Source: an uncultured Nitrosomonadales bacterium
GTDB lineage: Bacteria; Pseudomonadota; Gammaproteobacteria; Burkholderiales; Gallionellaceae
Length of the DNA: 11,305 bases
NCBI GenBank assembly: GCA_903934275.1
Contig: CAIZNF010000313.1
Span: 1-11,305 of the forward strand
Direction of reading: 5' to 3'
Shown: positions 1 through 6,279 of the stretch, one piece after another
How the letters are laid out: each line of letters begins with the position of its first letter
How positions within the stretch are numbered: the first letter of the stretch is position 1
Made by a program: the position numbers and the translations under genes
The notes under the pieces: generated by a model
What the model was told of the DNA's origin: nothing
Databases searched by the model: none
The model's input: only the letters and a program-made list of their open reading frames with translations

Positions 1-1530
1 CTGCTTGATAGCCAGCTCCATAGCCTGTTGGCGCAATAATTTCTGGCGGATCAACTCCTGCACCTCACCCAGTACACGCACTGCGGCTGGCTTATATTCC
101 AAAACCCGTGCTGCAACCAGCGTATTCGTTGCCACTTCAACCGCAGCAGTGTTGCGTTTATTTTTTAAAATCTCATCTGTAAAAATTGCTTGCAACATTT
201 TGGGTGTCCAAGGTTCGCCAGCATCTGTCCCTTTAACCAGCCATTCACTCTGCTCTATTTTTGTTCCGACCATGTCGGCAGCCGACTTGAGAGTGTCGCT
301 TTGCTCATATACGGTGTTACTGAATTTTTCCGCCAACTCGGCAAATTTGTCGACAGCCTTTTGCTGGCGCAATTTATTGGCAATGCCTGCACGCACATCG
401 TCGAATGGCAGACTTTTGGCAGGTTTAACTGCGACCAACTTGATGATGTGATAACCGAAATCTGATTTCACCAAGCCGCTGATTTCATCCTGTTTGAGCG
501 CGAAAGCGGCTTCTTCAAACGGTTTGACCATCATGCCCCGTCCAAAAAATCCGAGATTGCCACCATTTGCGGCAGAACCGGTATCTTGTGAATTCAGCTT
601 GGCCAGTTCAGCAAATTTGGCGGGATTTTGCCTAACTTGCTGCAGCAACCGGTCAGCCGCAGCCTTGGCAGCGTCCTGTTCGGCTTGCGGCGCAACGGCG
701 GCTACGTTAATCAGGATATGTGCTGCCTGGCGTTGTTCGGCTGTGCCGAAGTCGCCTTGATGGGCCTCGTAGTATTGGCGCATTTCTTCCGGAGCCACTT
801 CAACTTTATCCAATAATGTATCTGCGGAAAGTTTCACATATTCAACTTTCGCCTGCTCCGGGCTCTGAAATTCTTTCTGGTTCTGCTCGTAGTATTTTTT
901 AATCTCTGCTTCGTCCACTTTACTTTGCGCGACAAAAGACTGAAACGATATGTTGGATACGCTCACTACGCGTTGCTGCTCATTCAAACGGATGATGTTA
1001 TCCGCCATGCTGTTCGAGGAAAATCCATTTTGTACATAAGCATCGCGTATCTGCTGTCCGAGCAACTCGCTACGCAGACGTGCCTCGAACATCGGCGGGG
1101 ACATTTTCTGACTTGCCAACGCGGTTTCGTACCGCTTTTTGTCGAAGTTCCCGTTATCTTGGAAGGCCTCAATGCCCAAGATAACTTGCGCCACCTGTTC
1201 ATCGGTGACAGCCAAACCGATAGACTTGGCGCGTTCGGTCAGCAAGCGTTGCGTGATCAAGTTATCCATCACTGCACGCTTTGTTTCCGGATTGTCGAGC
1301 ATCGCCTCATCAAATTTAGCTCCCAACATTTGGCGCAAACGATCCTGTTGCTGGCGCAATGCATTTTCAAATTCCTGCTGGGGAATTTTTTCACCGTTCA
1401 CTGTAGCAGCCACTTCTGCTGTATTTCCGGATTGGTTATATGAATCCACCCCCCAAAACGCAAATGGCAAAATGATAAGCGCCAAAACAACTTGCACCAG
1501 CCGCTTTTTTTCATGGACAAAATCAAACAT
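1..1530 (-). CDS. ppiD: PpiD/SurA-like periplasmic folding factor, partial (C-terminus beyond window)
   Basis: Membrane-anchored periplasmic chaperone of the PpiD family, which handles newly secreted proteins leaving the Sec translocon. The start ATG is at 1530-1528 and the frame stays open for 510 codons to the window edge; family members are usually about 620-640 residues, so roughly the last 110-130 are missing. Residues 1-10 are short and basic, and 11-28 form one hydrophobic segment (ending in PFAFWGV), giving an N-in, C-out anchor. A SurA-N-like chaperone region follows (about 30-200). A parvulin rotamase domain spans about 268-365, from AAHILIN (His271) through GGNLGFFGRG to FGYHIIKL (His361). 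Whether it isomerises prolines cannot be told; parvulin domains of PpiD proteins are often weak or inactive. The leader has only a poor ribosome binding site. In many Betaproteobacteria ppiD follows lon, hupB and tRNA genes; here that upstream region is replaced by an integrated island. Confidence 0.95.
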   Translation of the reverse strand, partial: MFDFVHEKKRLVQVVLALIILPFAFWGVDSYNQSGNTAEVAATVNGEKIPQQEFENALRQQQDRLRQMLGAKFDEAMLDNPETKRAVMDNLITQRLLTERAKSIGLAVTDEQVAQVILGIEAFQDNGNFDKKRYETALASQKMSPPMFEARLRSELLGQQIRDAYVQNGFSSNSMADNIIRLNEQQRVVSVSNISFQSFVAQSKVDEAEIKKYYEQNQKEFQSPEQAKVEYVKLSADTLLDKVEVAPEEMRQYYEAHQGDFGTAEQRQAAHILINVAAVAPQAEQDAAKAAADRLLQQVRQNPAKFAELAKLNSQDTGSAANGGNLGFFGRGMMVKPFEEAAFALKQDEISGLVKSDFGYHIIKLVAVKPAKSLPFDDVRAGIANKLRQQKAVDKFAELAEKFSNTVYEQSDTLKSAADMVGTKIEQSEWLVKGTDAGEPWTPKMLQAIFTDEILKNKRNTAAVEVATNTLVAARVLEYKPAAVRVLGEVQELIRQKLLRQQAMELAIKQ

Positions 1531-1559
1531 GGCGATAAACCCAACTATTGAACAGATGT

Positions 1560-1586
1560 AAAAAAAGGCGAACTTGCGTTCGCCTT
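1560..1586 (-). terminator. Rho-independent terminator, minus strand
   Basis: A perfect 9-bp stem (AAGGCGAAC / GTTCGCCTT, 1565-1573 with 1578-1586) closes a TTGC loop. On the minus strand it is followed directly by a run of seven T residues. It ends transcripts running leftward and lies 35 bp upstream of the ppiD start and 7 bp beyond the tRNA-like CCA. It is therefore most simply the original terminator of the tRNA transcription unit that stood here before the island inserted. It is now separated from that tRNA. Confidence 0.8.
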
Positions 1587-1593
1587 GATTATT

Positions 1594-1607
1594 TGGCGGA
1601 GTGGACG
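1594..1607 (-). other. Attachment-site remnant: 3' end of a tRNA-Asp gene
   Basis: Read on the minus strand these 14 bases are CGTCCACTCCGCCA. They fit the last three T-stem bases, a 7-base acceptor strand, discriminator G73 and an encoded CCA. The implied 5' acceptor strand GGAGTGG differs at one base from the GGAGCGG of E. coli tRNA-Asp, and G73 is the tRNA-Asp discriminator. The bases further upstream on the minus strand do not continue into a T-loop or anticodon arm, so this is only a tRNA 3' end, as left at the tRNA-distal junction of an integrated element. The minus-strand tRNA terminator beside it and the tyrosine integrase 217 bp away support an att site. The intact tRNA would lie at the other island end, to the right. 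The tRNA identity is inferred from short sequence. Confidence 0.6.
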
Positions 1608-1627
1608 TCCGCTAACGTCAGAGATTC

Positions 1628-1656
1628 ATGTTATCTCATTAAGTCTATTTTTTCAA
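1628..1656 (-). promoter_or_regulatory. Candidate sigma70 promoter facing ppiD
   Basis: On the minus strand TTGAAA (1656-1651) and TAACAT (1633-1628) are separated by exactly 17 bases, matching five and four of six consensus positions. A transcript would start near 1621 and run left through the att remnant, across the terminator at 1560-1586, toward ppiD. It lies in island DNA, so if active it would be supplied by the element. Judged by eye only. Confidence 0.3.
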
Positions 1657-1688
1657 ATAAATCATTGCCGTTGCCTGCAAATAATAAT

Positions 1689-1718
1689 CTTACATCGTCT
1701 CAAATAATAGCGTAGAAT
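1689..1718 (+). promoter_or_regulatory. Candidate promoter of the integrase operon
   Basis: CTTACA (1689-1694) and TAGAAT (1713-1718) match four and five of six sigma70 positions with an 18-bp spacer. Transcription would begin near 1725 and give a leader of about 100 nt before the integrase ATG at 1825. The leader is otherwise gene-free. It holds the G-rich stretch at 1741-1750 and a strong ribosome binding site, GAGGAG (1813-1818), six bases before the ATG. The promoter assignment is by eye and the AT-rich setting could produce a chance match. Confidence 0.3.
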
Positions 1719-1824
1719 CGCACCCAATGACGTGGGTTGGTGCGGGGGTAGTTTTTTGAAATGTAGTTAGTCTCCCTGCATTTATATACGGTTCGTTTCC
1801 CGTTGACTATTTGAGGAGATCATC

Positions 1825-3066
1825 ATGGCGCGAAGAATAAACAGACTGAACGACAAGTTTGTCAGCGGCAAGCGACCCGGTGGATATTATCCAGACGGCA
1901 ACAATTTATATTTGCAGGTCGGAGCTACCGGCAGCAAGTCATGGCTTTTTCGCTACGGCTGTAGCATCCACGGCAAGGAACACGAAATGGGGCTGGGCGC
2001 ATACCCCACATTCTCGTTAGTAGAGGCACGGGAACGCGCAAACAAGGCACGGCAGCAACTGGCCGATGGTAACTGCCCATTAAAACTCAAACAGGATGCA
2101 GCACAGACTAAACGGCTTGAAGCTGGCAACATCATCACGTTTGCCGAAGCTGCCGAAGAGTACATCAAGCTGCAATCGCCAAGCTGGACTAACGCGAAGC
2201 ATCCGCAGCAATGGCGCACCACACTGGAGACCTATGCCTTCCCCGTGCTGGGCAAGCTCCCCGTGCATCGCATTGACAATACGCTGGTGGCCGAGGTGCT
2301 GGAGCCGATATGGCTGACAAAGCGGGAGACGGCGGAGCGCGTACAGCAACGCATAGGCAGCGTGATGGACTGGTGCAAGGCGAAGAAGTACCGCAGCGGC
2401 GACAATCCGGCGGACAAGGTTCTATTGAAAGACCTGCTACCGAAAACGGACAAGGTTGTCGTACACCAGCCCGCCCTCCCCTTCGCAGAGATAGGAGCAT
2501 TCATGCCAAAGCTGGCAGCGATGCCCGGCATAGCGTCCCTAGCGGTTCAATTTATCATCCTGACAGCAACTCGCACGGGTGATGTGCGCTTCGCCGTATG
2601 GGGCGAAATAGACGAAACCAAGAGGCTTTGGACTATACCTGCGGAGCGCATGAAGACGCGGAAAGAACACACTGTCCCGTTGACTGATGCTGCGCTGGCA
2701 ATCCTGCAAAAGGTCAAAGCGGAAATGATTAAATCTGACTTCGTATTCCCGAATGACAGGACAGGTAAAGCAATGTCGGAAAACTTCGGCACATCCCTAC
2801 TCAAGCGCATGGATAAATCAGATATTACGATCCACGGGTTCCGGTCAACTTTCCGCGACTGGGCATCGGAGGTATCGCACTACCCAAGCGATGTAGTGGA
2901 AATGTCGCTGGCGCATACGATCAAGAATAAAACCGAGGGAGCATACCGGCGTGGCGACCTGCTTGCCAAGCGTACCAAGCTGATGGCGGACTGGGCGGCA
3001 TATTGCGCGCTTATTCCTTCGGAGACTGGCGCAAATGTTGTTCAACTTCGGGAGGTGGCGGCATGA
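1825..3066 (+). CDS. int: P4-type tyrosine recombinase (island integrase)
   Basis: Site-specific recombinase expected to integrate and excise the island at the tRNA-Asp-type att site through a covalent phosphotyrosine intermediate. The 413-aa length is normal for P4-family integrases. Residues 4-90 match the DUF4102 arm-binding domain (DGNNLYLQV, SKSWLFRY, MGLGAYPTFSLVEAR). Residues 105-200 are the core-binding SAM-like domain. The catalytic domain (about 215-390) has the full set: Arg250 in TATRTGD, Lys277 in RMKTRKEH, His337 and Arg340 in IHGFRSTFRDW, His364 in LAHTIKNK and nucleophile Tyr374 in GAYRRGDLL. Nothing essential is missing, so the enzyme looks functional. The ATG has a good ribosome binding site (GAGGAG) six bases upstream. 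The stop codon overlaps the start of the next gene by 4 bp (ATGA). The gene faces into the island, 217 bp from the att remnant. Confidence 0.96.
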   Translation: MARRINRLNDKFVSGKRPGGYYPDGNNLYLQVGATGSKSWLFRYGCSIHGKEHEMGLGAYPTFSLVEARERANKARQQLADGNCPLKLKQDAAQTKRLEAGNIITFAEAAEEYIKLQSPSWTNAKHPQQWRTTLETYAFPVLGKLPVHRIDNTLVAEVLEPIWLTKRETAERVQQRIGSVMDWCKAKKYRSGDNPADKVLLKDLLPKTDKVVVHQPALPFAEIGAFMPKLAAMPGIASLAVQFIILTATRTGDVRFAVWGEIDETKRLWTIPAERMKTRKEHTVPLTDAALAILQKVKAEMIKSDFVFPNDRTGKAMSENFGTSLLKRMDKSDITIHGFRSTFRDWASEVSHYPSDVVEMSLAHTIKNKTEGAYRRGDLLAKRTKLMADWAAYCALIPSETGANVVQLREVAA

Positions 3067-3479
3067 GTACCTTCCGCAATAATGCAACGTGTAGCAAGAT
3101 AGTTTCTGTCAAATTAGATAATGGAGACGAATATCAGGTTGACGATGACTGCCTTAGACGATACCTAGAAAACCGCTTCGCTGATGAAGCCGGTAATGTA
3201 CTTGGCGTCCCTTCAGAAACAATAAGGGCTATGACCAAAGCTTATGCGCAGGTTCAGCGAGAAGAGAAAAGCGAGACAAACAGCAAGAACTCCTCCAATC
3301 CTAGGAACACATTTGCCAAGAACAAGAACGCCAAGGCAGATTTGGTTGCATTCAAGAACGAGTTCGAGAAGCGCGAAGCAAAAACGCACGGATGGATGAG
3401 TGCGGCGATGAACAAGTTCCTGATTGACCGGAAGACGCTGAAAGGCATTCTCGCTCGACCCGAAAACGCCGAAAAGTAG
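3063..3479 (+). CDS. Hypothetical 138-aa protein coupled to the integrase
   Basis: I do not recognise this protein. It starts at the ATG within the ATGA overlap with the integrase stop, with GGGAGG about nine bases upstream inside the integrase gene, so its translation is probably coupled to that of int. A longer in-frame reading from a TTG at 3003 is possible but less likely. The first 35 residues look beta-rich and acidic (NGDEYQVDDD). Residues 35-68 are mainly helical, 69-92 are a polar Asn/Lys/Ser-rich linker, and 93-138 form a basic, probably helical tail with a possible helix-turn-helix look (SAAMNKFLIDRKTLKGIL). There is no signal peptide or membrane segment. A two-part basic protein beside an integrase could be a DNA-binding partner or regulator of recombination; this is inference from position only. 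Confidence 0.75.
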   Translation: MSTFRNNATCSKIVSVKLDNGDEYQVDDDCLRRYLENRFADEAGNVLGVPSETIRAMTKAYAQVQREEKSETNSKNSSNPRNTFAKNKNAKADLVAFKNEFEKREAKTHGWMSAAMNKFLIDRKTLKGILARPENAEK

Positions 3480-3497
3480 ATTAGCGATTCGCTAATC
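3479..3497. promoter_or_regulatory. 19-bp palindrome, possible operator
   Basis: GATTAGCGA and TCGCTAATC (3479-3487 and 3489-3497) are perfect 9-bp complementary arms around a single central T. It begins on the last base of the stop codon of the preceding gene. A one-base centre is poor for an RNA hairpin but suits a dimeric DNA-binding protein, and there is no T run after it. It is the first of three inverted repeats in front of the AlpA-like gene. Confidence 0.45.
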
Positions 3498-3509
3498 CCT
3501 GTATCACCA

Positions 3510-3528
3510 CACTGCACAAGATGCAGTG
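3510..3528. repeat. Inverted repeat, 7-bp arms with 5-nt loop
   Basis: CACTGCA (3510-3516) and TGCAGTG (3522-3528) are perfectly complementary around CAAGA. A TAGTAT hexamer at 3531-3536, which could act as a -10 box, follows at once, though no convincing -35 precedes it. If that box is used, the repeat would cover the promoter's upstream part. It could be an operator or a short RNA hairpin; function unproven. Confidence 0.4.
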
Positions 3529-3535
3529 AATAGTA

Positions 3536-3570
3536 TTCGTTTCACCAAAGGCCAACCAAGGTGAAACGAA
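3536..3570 (+). promoter_or_regulatory. 11-bp inverted repeat enclosing the ribosome binding site of the AlpA-like gene
   Basis: TTCGTTTCACC (3536-3546) and GGTGAAACGAA (3560-3570) are perfect 11-bp complementary arms with a 13-base loop, and the right arm ends on the base before the ATG at 3571. The likely ribosome binding site AAGGTG (3558-3563) lies at the loop edge and in the right arm, so a folded mRNA would hide it. As DNA, the same sequence could be an operator near the transcription start, allowing self-repression by the AlpA-like protein. Either reading implies tight control of that gene. Confidence 0.55.
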
Positions 3571-3786
3571 ATGAACCAAGTCAACATTTCTCAAATCGGC
3601 AATTTGCCCGATGCAGCATATATCAGCGTCAAAGTCATCGCAGCGTTAACTGGAAACGGCGTATCAACCGTGTGGCGTTACGCTGCTAACGATCCAACAT
3701 TCCCCAAACCGATAAAGCTATCTGCGCGCTGCACCCGCTTCCGTGTCGGTGATGTTCGCGCATGGCTGGCGAAGAAGGGGAGCTGA
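3571..3786 (+). CDS. AlpA-family small DNA-binding regulator / excisionase-like protein
   Basis: A 71-aa MerR-like winged helix protein of the AlpA family. AlpA is known as a regulator in the cryptic P4-like prophage CP4-57, where it raises integrase expression and excision; relatives in other islands act as regulators or directionality factors. Residues 17-40 (ISVKVIAALTGNGVSTVWRY) form the helix-turn-helix. The wing and its C-terminal motif run from FPKPIKL (44-50) through TRFRVGDVRAWLAKK (55-69). The size and the FPKP...RFRV.DVRAWL pattern are characteristic. The ATG at 3571 has AAGGTG seven bases upstream, buried in an inverted repeat. The stop codon nearly touches the next start (the GTG at 3788), which suggests an operon running into the primase. 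The partner site is unknown; the three inverted repeats just upstream are the obvious candidates. Confidence 0.88.
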   Translation: MNQVNISQIGNLPDAAYISVKVIAALTGNGVSTVWRYAANDPTFPKPIKLSARCTRFRVGDVRAWLAKKGS

Positions 3787-3787
3787 T

Positions 3788-3985
3788 GTGGAAACCAGAA
3801 AAGACAAGGCCACCGTGCAAGGTGGCCAAGTAGTCGGTTTACACGCTAATGTAGAAATGACTGGTGCAGATTATACCAAATTAGCCCGCGCTACTGTTGC
3901 ACTAAATCGCATCATGGCCGTGGTGCATCCTGACTGCGCATTACTGGCCGCGCTGTTGTGCCTACTGTTGTGGGGTGCGCTATGA
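3788..3985 (+). CDS. Small 65-aa protein with hydrophobic C-terminal tail
   Basis: An unrecognised small frame between the AlpA-like gene and the primase. The likely start is GTG at 3788, two bases after the alpA-like stop, with a strong GGGGAG site (3777-3782) five bases upstream. An ATG at 3786 lies in another frame and stops after 15 codons. The stop overlaps the primase ATG by 4 bp (ATGA), so ribosomes finishing here could start the primase. The first 48 residues are polar and mostly helical. Residues 50-65 (CALLAALLCLLLWGAL) are strongly hydrophobic and could form a single short C-terminal membrane anchor. The protein may exist, or the frame may serve mainly to link translation of its neighbours. 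Placement, ribosome site and double coupling favour a real gene. Confidence 0.6.
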   Translation: METRKDKATVQGGQVVGLHANVEMTGADYTKLARATVALNRIMAVVHPDCALLAALLCLLLWGAL

Positions 3986-6279
3986 CTCAAAATGTTGACC
4001 TACAACACGCGCAACTCTTTTTAGATGCACTTGCGCCAAACGAGACACATGCTTTTCAAACCTTCGACGATGGCGCGACAAAAAATCCCAAGCTCGCGCG
4101 CATCTTTCACGGTACGCTGGCGCAACATACTCGCAAACTGGAGCGCATCAATGCCCAAGGTGCGGGCGTTTTTGTGATGGTCAATCGCGGCGACGGGCTG
4201 GGGCGTATGACCGCAAACGTCACCGGCATTCGTGCCCTGTTTGTCGATCTGGACGGCGCGCCGCTAGAGCCTGTGCTGGCTTGCGGCATTGAACCCCACA
4301 TTACCGTTGAATCAAGCGCCGGACGGTATCATGCCTACTGGCTGATAAATGACTGCCCGCTGGAGCAGTTCACCCAACTGCAAACGGCACTGGCCACCAA
4401 ATTCAACAGCGATCCCAAGGTCAAGGATTTGCCCCGTGTCATGCGCCTGCCGGGTTTCTGGCACAAAAAAGGCGAGCCGTTCCAGACCCGCATCATCGAA
4501 GAAAAATCTCACGCACCTTATGCCGTCGCCGACCTTATTGAACGGCTAGAGTTGAATGCCAAACTCACGGCGCAACTTGCAAGCGATACCAAGTCGCAGA
4601 CATTAAACTTCGACCGCAAAACCGCCATTGCCGGATTCGCGCAAGGCAATCGTGATGATGGACTGTTCAGCTATGCGTGCAGCCTGCGCGGGCGCGGCGT
4701 GGAAAAGGAAGAATCGCGAATTTTGGTGCGGATAGCGGCCACAAACTGCCAACCTCCAATGGCCGAAACCGATGCCGACAAATGCCTCGAAAGTGCTTGG
4801 CGCTACGACGGCAAACGTATCGAGCGTCTGACAGATGCTGGCAATGCCAGGCGACTGGTGAACATGCATGGCTATGACCTGCGCTACTGCCCTGAAATAA
4901 AAAAATGGCTGGTGTGGCTCAATGTGCGATGGTTATTTGACCAGGATGGCGAAATAATGCGCCGCGCCAAGGATACAGCAATCGCCATATATGGCGAGGC
5001 CAAGCAAGCCGCAGAGGCAGCCGAACAAGGCATGGCAAAATCACTGGCAGCACACGCTCACAAAACACAATCAGTAAATTGCCTAAAGGCGATGATCGAG
5101 CTGGCCAAGTCCGAGCCCGGCATCCCGGTGCGCGTCTCCGAACTGGATCAGGACAACTACCTGCTATGCGTCAGCAATGGCGTCATCAATCTGCGTACGG
5201 GCGCTCTGCGCGTGCCGCGCCCCGACGATCTCATAACCAAACAAGCGATGGTGGCATACGACCACAATGCACAAGCGCCCATATTTTTGGCATTCCTAAA
5301 TCGCATCATGGGAGGCAATCAGGCGCTAGTGGATTTTCTCCAGCGTGCCATCGGCTACAGCCTCACCGGCCTCACCGATGAACAATGCCTGTTCTTCCTT
5401 CATGGCAGCGGCCAGAACGGCAAAAGCACCCTGCTCACCGCCATCAAGGAACTGCTGGGCGACTATGCCATGCAATGCCCCGCCGAAACCCTCATGGTCA
5501 AACAGGGCGGCGGCATTCCCAACGACATCGCCCGGTTGCGCGGCGCGCGCCTTGTCGCCACCTCGGAAACAGAAGATGGTCGCCGCTTTGCGGAAACCAT
5601 GATTAAGCAACTCACCGGACAGGACACCATCGCCGCGCGCTTCTTGTTTGCTGAATACTTCGAGTTCATCCCCAATTTCAAAATCTGGCTGGCGGCAAAC
5701 CACAAGCCCGTCATCCGTGGCGACGATTTCGCCATCTGGCGGCGCATCCGCCTGATACCTTTTGCCGTCACTATCCCGCCAGAAGAGAAAGATGGAAAAC
5801 TGCCGGAAAAGCTGCGCGCTGAATACCCCGGCATCCTCGCATGGGCTGTGCAAGGCTGTCTGGAATGGCAGCGGCAAGGACTCAACCCGCCGCCGGAAGT
5901 GCTGGCCGCTACCGAGGAATACAAAAGCGAAATGGACTTGATCGGCAAGTGGATTGAGGAATGCTGCATCACAGCGCCACACGCCACCGCCAAAGCCGGT
6001 GCGCTGTATGGCAACTACAAGCGCTGGGTGGAAGACAACGGCGGCTTTCCGCTTTCCAGCACCAAGTTCGGAATGAAGCTCGGCGACAGGGGATACCAGA
6101 AAGAAAAATCCGGCACCGTCGTCTATCGCGGCATCGGCCTACTGGACACTTCGGAGGGTTGGGATGGTTTTTCAGGAAGTAACCATGGCACACCCTACAC
6201 AAGCAGGGATACGGGGAAACCCTCCCAACCCTCCAAACTGTCCGGCGATGCCTATCTGGCGGCAAGCCAGGGGGAGTAG
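3982..6279 (+). CDS. RepB-like primase fused to D5/P4-type SF3 helicase (replication protein)
   Basis: Two-part replication enzyme of 765 aa that should make primers and unwind DNA for independent replication of the excised element. The N-terminal part (about 1-200) matches a RepB-like archaeo-eukaryotic primase: the catalytic Asp pair in LFVDLDG (Asp89, Asp91), RYHAYWLI (His117) and the basic stretch PRVMRLPGFWHKK (151-163). A linker region is rich in Ala, Glu and Lys (about 330-365). The C-terminal part is a D5-N plus superfamily 3 helicase as in P4-family primases: Walker A GSGQNGKST (475-483), the acidic strand LVATSETEDG (524-533), sensor-1 segment KIWLAANHKP (567-576) and arginine-rich WRRIRLIPF (586-594). 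The ATG at 3982 overlaps the upstream stop and follows GGGGTG; a GTG at 3958 in frame is an alternative. The last 35 residues are low in hydrophobics and look unstructured. All key motifs are present, so it looks intact. Confidence 0.92.
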   Translation: MTQNVDLQHAQLFLDALAPNETHAFQTFDDGATKNPKLARIFHGTLAQHTRKLERINAQGAGVFVMVNRGDGLGRMTANVTGIRALFVDLDGAPLEPVLACGIEPHITVESSAGRYHAYWLINDCPLEQFTQLQTALATKFNSDPKVKDLPRVMRLPGFWHKKGEPFQTRIIEEKSHAPYAVADLIERLELNAKLTAQLASDTKSQTLNFDRKTAIAGFAQGNRDDGLFSYACSLRGRGVEKEESRILVRIAATNCQPPMAETDADKCLESAWRYDGKRIERLTDAGNARRLVNMHGYDLRYCPEIKKWLVWLNVRWLFDQDGEIMRRAKDTAIAIYGEAKQAAEAAEQGMAKSLAAHAHKTQSVNCLKAMIELAKSEPGIPVRVSELDQDNYLLCVSNGVINLRTGALRVPRPDDLITKQAMVAYDHNAQAPIFLAFLNRIMGGNQALVDFLQRAIGYSLTGLTDEQCLFFLHGSGQNGKSTLLTAIKELLGDYAMQCPAETLMVKQGGGIPNDIARLRGARLVATSETEDGRRFAETMIKQLTGQDTIAARFLFAEYFEFIPNFKIWLAANHKPVIRGDDFAIWRRIRLIPFAVTIPPEEKDGKLPEKLRAEYPGILAWAVQGCLEWQRQGLNPPPEVLAATEEYKSEMDLIGKWIEECCITAPHATAKAGALYGNYKRWVEDNGGFPLSSTKFGMKLGDRGYQKEKSGTVVYRGIGLLDTSEGWDGFSGSNHGTPYTSRDTGKPSQPSKLSGDAYLAASQGE

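Noticed and set aside
5..1561. Several plus-strand open frames of 60-170 codons opposite ppiD
   Set aside because: They lie antisense to a clear 510-codon PpiD frame, carry no recognisable domain and have cysteine/serine-rich shadow composition.
3788..3985. Type I toxin interpretation of the hydrophobic small protein
   Set aside because: No own promoter, antisense RNA promoter or long structured leader is visible; it sits inside a coupled operon.
5326..6014. Minus-strand frames of 183-218 codons inside the primase-helicase gene
   Set aside because: The plus strand here encodes the Walker A and sensor motifs of the helicase; the opposite frames show no domain or start signal.
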